A stretch of DNA of 29,205 bases from a virus, in the IMG/VR virus record IMGVR_UViG_3300021092_004042, positions 1-29,205 of that record; one strand, 5' to 3'. The position numbers were made by a program, and so were the translations under genes. Position 1 is the stretch's first letter. Every line of letters starts with the position of its first letter. Below, one piece after another: positions 1 through 8,315 of this stretch. The notes beneath the pieces are model-generated. The model did not search any database. It worked only from the letters and a program-made list of their open reading frames with translations, and had not been told where the DNA came from.

Positions 1-1467
1 TAAAAACTCCTCAGCAAATGGAGTTAGCCTTTCAGGGTTTTTCTCTTCAGTCGGTAAATAAATAAGCCCGCACTCTATAAACGGTGCTGCTCTTTGGACT
101 CTTGCATTCTTATCGCCTTTTGGGGTATAACCTATAGCAGGAATCCCTCCGAGCCTTAGATCACGTATTAAAGGATCACCCGTTGCCTTTGCTTCTATTA
201 AACAACAATCAACAGTTCTTTGAGCAGGCATTGGGTTTTTATGCTCACCGGTATCTTTATAATCTCGGGCTAAGCGCTGCGATCTAGCTCGAAGGTCTGG
301 GTATCCCACGCGGTCACGCCAAGTAGAGAGCAACATCATCCTAAATAACTCATCCTCGGATTTTTCGCCCCATACTCCCCAAGTAGTACAAGCAGAATAT
401 GCAGCGCTCGGTTCGTCAGAAATTGCCGTATCCCAGCTTTGCAATATGTAATCAAATTTAGGTTTAATCGGGCTACTCCAGAGCTTAAACCATTTTTTCT
501 TAAGTATTCCTCCACCAATTGGAGATGGTCTTTGCTGACATTGCCCTGCATAACCATAAGAACCGAGTAACTTTTTTAACTCACTTACCTGCTTCTCGCC
601 GAAACGTAAGTCATTAAGCACCTCTCCTTCTTTGTTTCTTGGGTCTTCCCAAATAACCTGATCTATGCCAAGGGGAACTGTTATACACTTCCGTTTTTCC
701 TCAAATTCCAGTGGTAGTACTAACTCTACCCAGTCGCTATCGCTATCGTTCTTTCTGATATAGCCGGTTAGATCATTCTCATGTGTTCTTTGCTGGACAA
801 CTATTCGGCAGTCATTAGCCGGGTTATTTGAACGGGTAGACATTCTTTGCGTCCACCAGTTAATTACGTTCTCACGTTTTATTTCAGATAAGTCACCTGG
901 GTCATTAGGGTCATCAATGATAATAATTGAACCGCCTTTACCGACAGTTTTAGATACTACGCTTGTTGATTGCCTATATCCTGTTTTTGTATTCTGGAAA
1001 AAGCTTTTAACGTTCTGGTCTTTTAGAAGAGGGAATCTATAACCCCAATTATCCTGATACCAGTTGCTCTCGAGTAAAGATCTGTTTTTCTGTGCATGCT
1101 CAAGACTTAAAGAATTAACACAGGATACAGTTAAGAACCTCTCACTAGGGTTATGTATCCACACCCACGCAGGAAAAGCTACCGATATTAAATTGGTTTT
1201 ACCGGTGCGAGGCGGAACATTAATAATCAGCTTCTTTATTTGCCGTGCGTAAACCGCTTCTAAATGCTCGGCTATTGCTCTTATATGCCAGCTATCAACA
1301 TAAGGCATATTACCCTCAATATAAGGCCATGCCACTTTAAAAAACTCATATAGAGAGCCCTCTACCAAGTATCGTTCCCCGATATTAGAGAGTTTTTGTT
1401 CCCATTTTTTCAAAAAAGAAGAATTAAAAAATTGACGGTCTCCAGGAGAGTTGTAATGCTGTGCCAT
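1..1467 (-). CDS. Phage terminase large subunit (TerL), partial
   Basis: ATP-driven packaging motor and headful/cos nuclease of a tailed phage. The reading frame is open from the ATG at 1467 to the left edge (489 residues seen, C-terminus off-window). Visible motifs: Walker A NVPPRTGKT (about residues 83-91), Walker B SIIIIDD followed by PNDP (about 180-190), and after it the nuclease region with FDYILQSWDTA, whose Asp fits the first RNase-H-fold metal ligand, and CCLIEAKATGD, a likely second acidic site. The start is supported by an AAAGGAAA ribosome-binding site just upstream and by the promoter at 1495-1532, which gives a leader of about 20 nt. The product lies alone on the minus strand beside a plus-strand accessory block; its small-subunit partner is probably at 10571-11134, an unusual separation. 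Family assignment is from motifs only, but these are distinctive. Confidence 0.93.
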   Translation of the reverse strand, partial: MAQHYNSPGDRQFFNSSFLKKWEQKLSNIGERYLVEGSLYEFFKVAWPYIEGNMPYVDSWHIRAIAEHLEAVYARQIKKLIINVPPRTGKTNLISVAFPAWVWIHNPSERFLTVSCVNSLSLEHAQKNRSLLESNWYQDNWGYRFPLLKDQNVKSFFQNTKTGYRQSTSVVSKTVGKGGSIIIIDDPNDPGDLSEIKRENVINWWTQRMSTRSNNPANDCRIVVQQRTHENDLTGYIRKNDSDSDWVELVLPLEFEEKRKCITVPLGIDQVIWEDPRNKEGEVLNDLRFGEKQVSELKKLLGSYGYAGQCQQRPSPIGGGILKKKWFKLWSSPIKPKFDYILQSWDTAISDEPSAAYSACTTWGVWGEKSEDELFRMMLLSTWRDRVGYPDLRARSQRLARDYKDTGEHKNPMPAQRTVDCCLIEAKATGDPLIRDLRLGGIPAIGYTPKGDKNARVQRAAPFIECGLIYLPTEEKNPERLTPFAEEFL

Positions 1468-1494
1468 AAAATTAAGTTTCCTTTACTTAAATTA

Positions 1495-1532
1495 ATTATA
1501 ACACACTACTTTTTAATCTTGATTTTCTCGTG
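1495..1532 (-). promoter_or_regulatory. Phage promoter element A (extended -10), upstream of terL
   Basis: On the minus strand: TCAAGA, a 16-nt spacer, then TGTTATAAT (extended -10, -10 at 1495-1500), with CACGAG a few bases upstream of TCAAGA. The same arrangement precedes the dcm gene (10061-10098) and the ParB-methyltransferase gene (12432-12467). Predicted transcription start is about 20 nt before the terL ATG. The functional role is inferred from repetition and position. Confidence 0.65.
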
Positions 1533-1617
1533 CTTTTTTAGGTTTAAAGGGAAAAGATTATATGTTAGACAATTAGGTTAACATTTAAAAATATGAACTA
1601 ATATATAGGGTTGGAAT

Positions 1618-2568
1618 ATGGTAATAAAAAAAGTAGCTCTCGCTCTAACAACTTTACTTACAGTTACTACAGCTTTAGCAGATGGTTATTCAAAGGAAGA
1701 GAAAAGCACTAATTTCATTGTTACTCCTTCTGTAGCTTATAGATATGATGTATTTAAATGGTCTATTCCTGATGATATATTTAGAAATAAAAAACTATCA
1801 GAACTTATTTGGAAAAATCATATTATTCAGCCGTCTATTAAATTTGAAATCGAGCCCAAGACAAACCAATTTACTTTTTTAGGACAAGTTAAATATGGTT
1901 ATATTCTAAAAAATCCAAGTAAATCTTATGATTTAGATTGGATTCATAATAATCATACATTACAATTATATTCAAAGACTAAATCATCAGTTAAAGGTAA
2001 CATCTTTGATTTATCAGGAGCTGTTGGTTATTCGATAAATTTATTAAATAACAATTTGCTCACTTTTTATGTAGGTTATGATTACACGGATTATAGAAAT
2101 AAAGATTATGGTTCTCGTCAATTACTGAATTACAGCGGAATACCATTCTCATCTAATCAACTTGTTTCTAAATACTATTTTAAGACTCAATCCCCATGGC
2201 TCGGTTTATCGGTTAACGCTCCTTTAAATGAAAGATTTACAATTATTCCAACAATTAAATTCTATTCTTTTAACTATGTCGGAAAAGGTTATTGGTTATG
2301 CCGAGATGATGTAAAACAGAATCCTAGTATGAAACATAATACGAAAGGCAAAGGTTTAGGGTTTGATTTGGATTTTTTATATAAATACAGTGATAGCCTA
2401 GATTTTAAAATTAACCTAGAAACTAAAAAATTTAAAATGAAAACAGGAAGGGAAAAAGCTTTTTATAATTCTCTTGCTTTCGGTGGTGAAAGAATTGTAA
2501 ATAGGAAATTACTTGATTTAAGTTTAATGTCTTCTTCAATTAGTGTCGGCATCCACTATAAATTATAA
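1618..2568 (+). CDS. Outer-membrane beta-barrel protein
   Basis: Residues 1-21 form a clear Sec signal peptide (basic MVIKK, hydrophobic core, ALA before DG). The mature part is rich in alternating polar/aromatic strands typical of Gram-negative barrels, for example LLTFYVGYDYTDYR and FTIIPTIKFYSFNYVG, and it ends in SVGIHYKL. That last strand resembles a C-terminal barrel-assembly signal, although it ends in Leu rather than the usual Phe. At 316 residues it suits a 12-16-strand barrel. It starts the plus-strand accessory block and is divergent from terL. In a phage or plasmid context it may alter the host cell surface (adhesion, transport or phage exclusion), which is inference. I do not recognise a named family. 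The start is fixed by the signal peptide. Confidence 0.75.
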   Translation: MVIKKVALALTTLLTVTTALADGYSKEEKSTNFIVTPSVAYRYDVFKWSIPDDIFRNKKLSELIWKNHIIQPSIKFEIEPKTNQFTFLGQVKYGYILKNPSKSYDLDWIHNNHTLQLYSKTKSSVKGNIFDLSGAVGYSINLLNNNLLTFYVGYDYTDYRNKDYGSRQLLNYSGIPFSSNQLVSKYYFKTQSPWLGLSVNAPLNERFTIIPTIKFYSFNYVGKGYWLCRDDVKQNPSMKHNTKGKGLGFDLDFLYKYSDSLDFKINLETKKFKMKTGREKAFYNSLAFGGERIVNRKLLDLSLMSSSISVGIHYKL

Positions 2569-2689
2569 ATATGGTCTTTTAGCTACACTTCAATAATTAT
2601 TTCTATTTAGTTAATATGCTACTTATTTCTTCAAACTATGGTTTATATATACAATTAAATAAATATGAATGTAAATAATAGGTAATATA

Positions 2690-4780
2690 ATGTCAAAATA
2701 TAATCCTGCCGCTGACGAATTAAGTAATCTTTTAAATAATGGAGTGTGGAATAGGGCTATACATCCAATAATAAAAGAAAAAATAACTCGTGTGCTTGAA
2801 GGAGTGAAGATTACAGATAACCTTATTACTGAAAAAGAACAAGCGGTAAAGCAGAAAGAGCATTTACTAGTACAGAAAGAAAGTGTTATAAAGGAGAAAG
2901 ATACAGAGCTTTTAGATACAAAACAAATAGCAAAAAAACAAGGATTAAAACTGGAATGGCAGGAAGGGCAAACCAGTAATTTATTTAATACTCCATTTGA
3001 TCTGACAAGAGATACAATACTTTTACAGACAAGATTAAAAGCTGATATTGTGCAGGATATACAAAGCAATGATCATGGAGAACATGGTATAGAGTTTAGA
3101 AATAAACAAATACAGGATTACGATCAAATAATTCTTAAATTAAATAAAGAATTAGTAGATGAGGCAAGTAGAGTAAAAGGCGAGGCTATTACTAAGTCGG
3201 ATCATTTAAGAGCAGACATACTTGTTCAAGAAGCATGGAAAACTGATGCTGAGTGGTATAGAAGAGAAGCTATAAAAAACAATGATCATGGAGAACATGG
3301 TATAGAGTTTAGAAATAAACAAATACAGGATTGTGATCAAACAATTCTTAAATTAAATAAAGAATTAGTAGATGAGGCAAGTAGAGTAAAAGGCGAGGCT
3401 ATTACTAGGTCGGATCATTTAAGAGCAGACATACTTATTAAAGAAGCATGGAAAACTGATGCCGAGTGGCATAGACGAGAAGCCGTAAAAAACAATGATC
3501 ATGGGGAATATGGTATAGAGTTTAGAAATAAACAAAGAATAGGATGTGATCAAGAGATTTACAGATTAATTAAAGAATTAATAGGTGAAGCCAATAGAGT
3601 AAAAAGCGAGGCTATTACTAAATCAGATCATTTAAAAGCTGATATACTTATTCAAGAAGCATGGAAAACCGATGCAGAGTGGTGTAGAAGAGAAGTTGTA
3701 AAATACAACTATCACGGAGAACATGGTATAGAGTTTAGGAATAGGCAATTACCCGAATACGATAAAGAAATTAGTAGATTGGTTAAAGAATTAATAGATG
3801 AAGCTAGTAGAATAAAAGGTGAAGCTATTACTCCATTAGATCATTTAAAAGCTGATATACTTGTTCAGGAAGCATGGAAAACTGATGCTGAGTGGCACAG
3901 AAGAGAAGCAGTAAAAAATAATGATCATGGAGAATATGGTATAGAGTTTAGGAATAAGCAATTACCCGAATACGATAAAGAAATTAATAGGCTAACTAAA
4001 GAATTAAAATCTTTTGAAATTAATAAAGAACAGGAAATAGATAAATTTAAGGAACTACTTAGCATTAGAGAGCATGAACTTCAAGAAAAACAAGAATTAC
4101 TTTTAGCTAAAGAACTAGAGAAACAAGAACTGTTAGCTCAAAAAGAAAATGAAATACATAATAAAAGTATGGTTAAAAACCAATTCATCAATGAATTACA
4201 AGGAGAGCTTGGTTTAAAAGAGAAAGAGGCTTTAAACTTAAAAATTGAATCTTTAATGAAACAAGTAGAATTTCATAAGAAAGAATCAGAGCTCAAAGAT
4301 AAAGTACTGGAAGATGCGTTAGAAATTGGGAAGCAAAATAAAATTATTAGTGAGTTAAAAGAAAAAGAACTAGCAGATGTGCTGGAAATTGTTAAGCAAA
4401 AAGATGTTATTAATGAGTTACAAGGAAAGTTGTTGGATTTGAAAGCTTTATACGAACATGATATTTCGTTTTCCGAGCAATTTAGTGCAATACAATTCCG
4501 AGCTGAGAATAGTATAGCAAATAATGATATTGCTGATATACAATACCTAATAGGGCATATTGGTGGATTAGTAGAAGATGGAAGAGAAAACATCGAACTG
4601 GTATTAAACGAGAGTCCTATTCCTCAAGTGCATGAAAATAATGCACAAGAAAACGTTGTACAAAATCCTTTAGCAGTTATTAACAATTTTGATATTAATC
4701 ATATTAATACTACCCATTCGGTTTACCCAAGTGGAGAAGGGTCGTCTTTTTCTATCATTCAAGAAGAAAGTTTAAATTAA
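2690..4780 (+). CDS. Large repeat-containing coiled-coil protein, function unknown
   Basis: A 696-residue soluble protein with no signal peptide or membrane segment. Residues about 1-127 are a non-repeated, charged N-terminus. Residues 128-411 are four tandem 71-residue repeats, each starting with a variant of DHGEHGIEFRNKQ and containing AWKTDAEWxRRE; a fifth, partial copy begins at residue 412. Residues about 440-600 are a Glu/Lys/Gln/Leu-rich coiled coil (e.g. REHELQEKQELLLAKELEKQ). The last 90 residues are Asn/Ile/Ser-rich, lack coiled-coil character and end in IIQEESLN. A strong terminator follows at 4795-4834. No enzymatic motif is seen. Long coiled-coil repeat proteins in Rickettsiales are often secreted effectors or scaffolds, and in phages they can be tail-fibre or tape-measure-like. 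Neither role is shown here. A weak ribosome-binding site (AGGTAA) precedes the ATG. Confidence 0.85.
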   Translation: MSKYNPAADELSNLLNNGVWNRAIHPIIKEKITRVLEGVKITDNLITEKEQAVKQKEHLLVQKESVIKEKDTELLDTKQIAKKQGLKLEWQEGQTSNLFNTPFDLTRDTILLQTRLKADIVQDIQSNDHGEHGIEFRNKQIQDYDQIILKLNKELVDEASRVKGEAITKSDHLRADILVQEAWKTDAEWYRREAIKNNDHGEHGIEFRNKQIQDCDQTILKLNKELVDEASRVKGEAITRSDHLRADILIKEAWKTDAEWHRREAVKNNDHGEYGIEFRNKQRIGCDQEIYRLIKELIGEANRVKSEAITKSDHLKADILIQEAWKTDAEWCRREVVKYNYHGEHGIEFRNRQLPEYDKEISRLVKELIDEASRIKGEAITPLDHLKADILVQEAWKTDAEWHRREAVKNNDHGEYGIEFRNKQLPEYDKEINRLTKELKSFEINKEQEIDKFKELLSIREHELQEKQELLLAKELEKQELLAQKENEIHNKSMVKNQFINELQGELGLKEKEALNLKIESLMKQVEFHKKESELKDKVLEDALEIGKQNKIISELKEKELADVLEIVKQKDVINELQGKLLDLKALYEHDISFSEQFSAIQFRAENSIANNDIADIQYLIGHIGGLVEDGRENIELVLNESPIPQVHENNAQENVVQNPLAVINNFDINHINTTHSVYPSGEGSSFSIIQEESLN
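3071..4010 (+). repeat. In-frame 213-bp tandem repeats (4 full, 1 partial)
   Basis: Copies begin at 3071, 3284, 3497, 3710 and 3923, each exactly 213 bp (71 codons) after the previous one; the fifth loses similarity at about 4010. Copies 1 and 2 are nearly identical, whereas copies 3 and 4 have diverged in the middle (IQDYDQ versus RIGCDQ versus LPEYDK). This suggests recent duplication of the 5' pair on top of older ones. The exact register and preserved frame point to selection on the protein. Confidence 0.95.
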
Positions 4781-4794
4781 GCTATTTTGTACTA

Positions 4795-4834
4795 AAAAGG
4801 CTCTATCCAATCAAATAAATAGAGCTTTTGTTTT
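4795..4834 (+). terminator. Intrinsic terminator after the repeat protein gene
   Basis: Arms AAAGGCTCTAT and ATAGAGCTTTT flank an 11-12-nt loop and are followed by a T-rich run (TTTTGTTTT). It begins 14 nt past the stop codon of the repeat-protein gene. Confidence 0.8.
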
Positions 4835-5538
4835 AATGGGGGACAGAGCAATATAAGAGTCTTACTTCTCAAGGTTGTTTGATCTCTTTCTAGATTTCAT
4901 TTTTTTAGCCATTTCCATACCATTAGTTGGGGGTCTAAGCGTATATCAAATTTTTTAAAAATACAAAAAGTGTGAAGGTAAAGGGCTTTTGCCGCCACAT
5001 AAAAATGACTATACAGAACTAAAAAAGAAAGATTCACCTTGATTAATAGTAAGATATGGTTAGAATGGGGATATGAAAACGACACTTTTGGGTGTTCTTC
5101 CATTTGAGTATTTTTGTATTTGTTAATTTTCTATAATTTTCCATTTTTTTAATTTTAACGTTCATAAAAACTCTTAAGATTGAAGAGTGAAGATTTTATA
5201 CATAATGCAGATTATGGAAAATAAAGTAAAACTTTATTAATAAAATGTTAAAATGTTAGGGAAATTTTAACTAAAATTACATAACTATTCCACCTAATCA
5301 ACAAAAACCTCCATAAATGCGATTTAAACAGCATTTTACTCGTTTACATAAAATCATACTATAACCATCCGATCTACCACTCCTAAGCCTCTTAAAATAA
5401 GACGATTTTTTTATAAAATGGTTAAAAAATTGTTAATTGTTGTTATACTTCTTAATATTAATAGTATAATATTGTATTTTTTTGTTTAAAAAAGTCTAAA
5501 ATACTTTATAAAAGTTTTTTTTATTTACTTATACTTTT
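4835..5538. other. AT-rich gene-free region upstream of parA
   Basis: About 700 bp with no convincing gene. A 68-codon minus-strand frame (4897-5103) lacks recognisable content and a ribosome-binding site. Visible structures are an inverted repeat AATAAAGT-AAA-ACTTTATT at 5220-5238, and, close to parA, TTATACT (5443-5449) facing AGTATAA (5463-5469). Just after the terminator, GGGGGACAGAGC looks somewhat like an insertion-sequence terminus, but no transposase remnant can be identified. The region could hold the centromere-like site of the partition locus. Confidence 0.5.
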
Positions 5539-5579
5539 TTATACTATAATATATTTTTATATTGTATCTTATAGTATAA
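5539..5579 (+). promoter_or_regulatory. Putative parA operator/promoter: paired 11-bp sites
   Basis: TTATACTATAA at 5539-5549 and its reverse complement TTATAGTATAA at 5569-5579 lie immediately before the parA ATG (5584); a further TTATACT is at 5529-5535. The first site contains a TATAAT -10 hexamer (5545-5550), so binding there would repress. The identical 11-mer recurs at 8649-8659, before the ribbon-helix-helix gene. This pattern suits autoregulation by that protein and possibly partition-complex assembly. The function is inferred. Confidence 0.55.
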
Positions 5580-5583
5580 AATA

Positions 5584-5838
5584 ATGACTGATAAAAAAAT
5601 AACAATATGGACTACTAAAGGTGGATGTGGAAAGACTAATATATCCGCCGAACTTGCTTTACAACTAAGTTATCCTGTAATTACCAACGAGCAAGAAAGC
5701 ATGCTATCTAGCATAATAAACACAGATAGATTATTAATATTAAAACCAAATCAAGAAATACCGGATATGAATTGCGGGGTTATATTTGACTTTGGGGGCT
5801 ATATAGACCAAAGGCTAGAATTAACTATATCTGATTGA
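5584..5838 (+). pseudogene. parA: ParA-family partition ATPase, 5' fragment (split by IS21)
   Basis: The first 84 residues of a small ParA/MinD-type ATPase that drives plasmid segregation. The deviant Walker A motif TKGGCGKTN lies at about residues 10-18, with the signature lysine of the ParA class. CGVIFDFGGYIDQR at about 64-78 corresponds to the Walker B/switch region. The frame runs into the insertion element and stops two codons after TISD, at the junction. The remainder continues in the same register at 8287-8639 (RLEKVLTISDVILVPTL...). Joined, they make roughly 200 residues, normal for a compact ParA. The gene should be inactive as it stands unless the element excises. The short distance from the operator to the ATG and the lack of a Shine-Dalgarno sequence suggest leader-poor translation. 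Confidence 0.85.
5813..5835 (+). repeat. Left copy of parA sequence duplicated around IS21
   Basis: GGCTAGAA followed by TTAACTATATCTGAT (23 bp) abuts the left end of the insertion element. The right copy at 8287-8315 is 29 bp, having AAGGTA between the two halves. Such a long, length-mismatched flanking repeat is not a normal IS21 target duplication (usually 4-8 bp). Confidence 0.85.
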
Positions 5839-5882
5839 CTAACGAACATTAGAATTGGCTACGACGAATATTAGAATTACCC
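5836..5882 (+). repeat. IS21 left terminal repeats
   Basis: Two subrepeats are visible, ACGAACATTAGAATT (from about 5842) and ACGAATATTAGAATT (from about 5863), the transposase-binding sites of an IS21-type end. The outermost bases TGACTAAC match the inverted right end with one difference. Confidence 0.8.
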
Positions 5883-5912
5883 ATTTTGAGCAAAAAAATA
5901 TTGTCTAGTATA

Positions 5913-6695
5913 TTACATTATGTCCTCCGATTTTACAGTTAATTTTTTTCCTTTAGCAGTAGCAATTCTATAACTCTCAGTATTTAGTTCAAGTATCGTA
6001 GAATGATGAACCAGTCTGTCAATAGCAGCTGAGGTAGTCATATCATCTTTAAAAATAGTATTCCATTTTGCAAAGACTAAATTGCTGGTAATTAGGACAC
6101 TGCGCATTTCATAACGTTCAGCTAGCAAGGTAAAGAGCACATCAGTTTCCTCTCGGCTATAAGGTACATAGGATATATCGTCAATAATTAATATTTCAAA
6201 ATAGTCAAATTTTTTAATAATTTGCCTAAGTCGTAAATTGGATTTTGCTTCCAATAATTGCTGAACCAGACTTGCTGCAGTTGTATAAAATACTTTCCTA
6301 CCGGTAAGACACCATTCCCTTGCTAGTCCTATACTGAGATGGCTTTTACCAGTGCCGGGGTTACCAAAAATAAGTATATTTTCATAGCGGTCCATAAATT
6401 CTCCTTGTACCAGATATTTTATCTTGGTTGATGATAATCCAGGAATACGTTTAATATCGAAGTTGCTTAGCAACTTATCTCGAGAGAGCTTTGCCTGCTT
6501 TAGCAATCTGGCAATACGTTGTTGATGTCTATGCTCCAGCTCTCTTATTGCTAATTCCTGTAAATAATCCGTATATGTTTTACCATCTTGTTCAAAGCTT
6601 TCTGCCACCGATTGGTATTGTGATGCAAAAGTAGGAAGGCAAAGGTTCTTGAGTAAGTTACCTAAAGGTTGCTCATTTACTATCTGTTTTATCAT
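5913..6695 (-). CDS. istB: IS21-family helper ATPase IstB
   Basis: AAA+ ATPase of 260 residues that assembles on target DNA and activates the IstA transposase. Walker A FGNPGTGKS is at about residues 110-118 and Walker B ILIIDDISYVPYS follows about 55 residues later. The N-terminal helical part (LLKNLCLPTFASQYQ) is typical of IstB/DnaC-like proteins. Length matches the family norm of about 250. The start codon overlaps the istA stop (ATGA), so translation is probably coupled. Confidence 0.95.
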   Translation of the reverse strand: MIKQIVNEQPLGNLLKNLCLPTFASQYQSVAESFEQDGKTYTDYLQELAIRELEHRHQQRIARLLKQAKLSRDKLLSNFDIKRIPGLSSTKIKYLVQGEFMDRYENILIFGNPGTGKSHLSIGLAREWCLTGRKVFYTTAASLVQQLLEAKSNLRLRQIIKKFDYFEILIIDDISYVPYSREETDVLFTLLAERYEMRSVLITSNLVFAKWNTIFKDDMTTSAAIDRLVHHSTILELNTESYRIATAKGKKLTVKSEDIM

Positions 6696-8164
6696 GCTGC
6701 CTCACTTGTTTTAAAACCATGTAATTGATCATATTCTCCAAGAACTGGTTGGCTAATTTCTACTGAATAAATAGTTTTAGGCCTATTGTCTAATAAAGCA
6801 GTAATATTATCTATGGTTGCTTCGGTTGCACTTTCCAATAAAATTTCCAGTGCTGCTACTATATCCAGTTCTCCATACATTTTGGCCAGTTGTAATATCT
6901 TAAGGTATATTTTGTGTCCCTTGCTTGGATATAACTTTGTAAGCTGGTCATATACCTGACGAAAAACAGGACGAGGAAAAAGGGATTCATGGTACTGATA
7001 CCCGGCAAATGCACCCGGTTTACGTACAAGAGAATCAATAATATGCCTGTAGTCAATGGCATAACCTTGATGAACCCTAGGCATCTTCTGTAAACATTTG
7101 TTGCCATAATAAAGTTCTATTTCTTCAGCATAAACATACGCTTTTAAACTATAACTTATTAGACGACTCGGTACAGAATAAGGTATGGATAAAATAGTAA
7201 CAACACTGCTGGGATTAACCCGTACAGGTAAAATTGTCGGTGCATTCCATTTTCTATAGGGTAATTCTTGTAAATGGGCCAATTCTTCAGCTAACCTTTC
7301 TTTCCTTGAACTATTACGTTTTTCCTTAATGTTGGTTAGGAATAACTCATAATCCTTTAAATCAACAAAATTTCGTGACCCTCTTAACAGTAAATGCTGG
7401 TTAACTGCCTGTTTGAATGTATCATGACTTTTTTCTACAGAACCATTTTCGTGGCTTATCCCAGGATTATTTCTTGATGGTTTAACATTATAATGAGCTA
7501 GTAATTCTTCCCATCGCTCCGTAAAAGCTCTATTGCTACCACACCGCTTAGTAGCTGCGCTTAAGTTATCTGTACGATGTTCAGGCAATACCCCACCTAA
7601 TTCCCATACGGCTCTTTCAAATCCTAGAGCCAAGCTATCAAAACTTTCACTATGGCATATAGTAAAACTTTCCCAACGTGAATACGGTAACATAAAATGA
7701 AATAATAAATGGGGATATGGTTTACCACCAATACAGATATCCAATTGGTTCATATTTGTCCAATCGGATTGGCTTTGCTGACCGGGTAGAATATTCTGCA
7801 AGAATATTACAGGCTTATCTTTACCATGTTCAGCACGCCAAATTTTTAACTTCTTCTGTAAACAACGTAATTGTTTGTCATTATAGTATCCAGGGTACTT
7901 TCCTATCAGATATGGCAGTAGTGTTGTTGCTTGTAATTCAGGAGCTGACTCTAGCATTGTTTCTATTTCGTTCCAGTGATCTATGAATGGATCCTTACGG
8001 GTCCTGTATTTACGAGCTTTCTTTAATTCACTTGGCAGTTTGCCAATCCGTAAATATTTACGCGCTGTTTTTACATTCATCCCTGCTTTTGCAGCGGCTA
8101 TTATCTGATTATGTTTTTTAATCTTGTCCATTAAAATTCCTACTTGTTTATTTGTACATGTCAT
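6692..8164 (-). CDS. istA: IS21-family transposase IstA
   Basis: DDE transposase of 490 residues. The N-terminus has a helix-turn-helix (about residues 18-40, IIAAAKAGMNVKTARKYL). The RNase-H catalytic domain shows Asp134 in QSDWTNM, Asp199 in HRTDNLSA and the Glu in HENGSVEKSH (about 239-245). Both length and the first position in the operon are standard for IstA. No frameshift or internal stop is seen, so the enzyme appears intact. It is transcribed opposite to the interrupted parA. Confidence 0.95.
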   Translation of the reverse strand: MTCTNKQVGILMDKIKKHNQIIAAAKAGMNVKTARKYLRIGKLPSELKKARKYRTRKDPFIDHWNEIETMLESAPELQATTLLPYLIGKYPGYYNDKQLRCLQKKLKIWRAEHGKDKPVIFLQNILPGQQSQSDWTNMNQLDICIGGKPYPHLLFHFMLPYSRWESFTICHSESFDSLALGFERAVWELGGVLPEHRTDNLSAATKRCGSNRAFTERWEELLAHYNVKPSRNNPGISHENGSVEKSHDTFKQAVNQHLLLRGSRNFVDLKDYELFLTNIKEKRNSSRKERLAEELAHLQELPYRKWNAPTILPVRVNPSSVVTILSIPYSVPSRLISYSLKAYVYAEEIELYYGNKCLQKMPRVHQGYAIDYRHIIDSLVRKPGAFAGYQYHESLFPRPVFRQVYDQLTKLYPSKGHKIYLKILQLAKMYGELDIVAALEILLESATEATIDNITALLDNRPKTIYSVEISQPVLGEYDQLHGFKTSEAA

Positions 8165-8240
8165 CAGTAATTCTCAAATAATAATAAATCTTAAAGATAT
8201 TTTTATCTGATTCTTTTCTGATCCCTTAGCTTTTTTTGTA

Positions 8241-8286
8241 GGTAATCCTAATGTTCGTCGAGGGTATTTCTAATGTTCGTTAATCA
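8241..8286 (-). repeat. IS21 right terminal repeats
   Basis: Read on the minus strand, the end begins TGATTAACGAACATTAG and holds a second CGACGAACATTAGGATT copy about 20 bp further in, mirroring the left end. Confidence 0.8.
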
Positions 8287-8315
8287 GGCTAGAAAAGGTA
8301 TTAACTATATCTGAT
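8287..8315 (+). repeat. Right copy of parA sequence duplicated around IS21
   Basis: GGCTAGAA, AAGGTA, then TTAACTATATCTGAT. It encodes RLEKVLTISD in the frame that continues through the 3' part of parA, so this copy probably preserves the ancestral reading. The left copy at 5813-5835 lacks AAGGTA. Confidence 0.85.

Larger units (their letters stand above)
5836..8286 (-). mobile_element. IS21-family insertion sequence
   Basis: The element is 2451 bp and carries istA then istB in one operon on the minus strand, with a 4-bp ATGA overlap. Ends match: the left end begins TGACTAACGAACATTAGAA and the reverse complement of the right end begins TGATTAACGAACATTAGAA. Each end holds two copies of an ACGAAyATTAG motif, the multiple terminal repeats characteristic of IS21. 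Size and gene order fit the family. It interrupts parA and both transposition genes look intact, so it may still be mobile. Confidence 0.92.

Noticed and set aside
336-557. 73-codon minus-strand frame
   Set aside because: Lies within the terL coding region in another frame; terL has clear motifs on both sides.
2623-3069. 148-codon minus-strand frame opposite the repeat protein
   Set aside because: Antisense shadow of the strongly supported 696-residue gene; Ser/Phe/Cys-rich composition is that of an antisense reading of Lys/Glu codons.
3071-4010. CRISPR-like direct repeats
   Set aside because: The 213-bp units are contiguous, in frame and protein-coding, with no spacers.
4897-5103. 68-codon minus-strand frame in the parA leader
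   Set aside because: No ribosome-binding site, no domain pattern, low-complexity hydrophobic composition and no operon partner.
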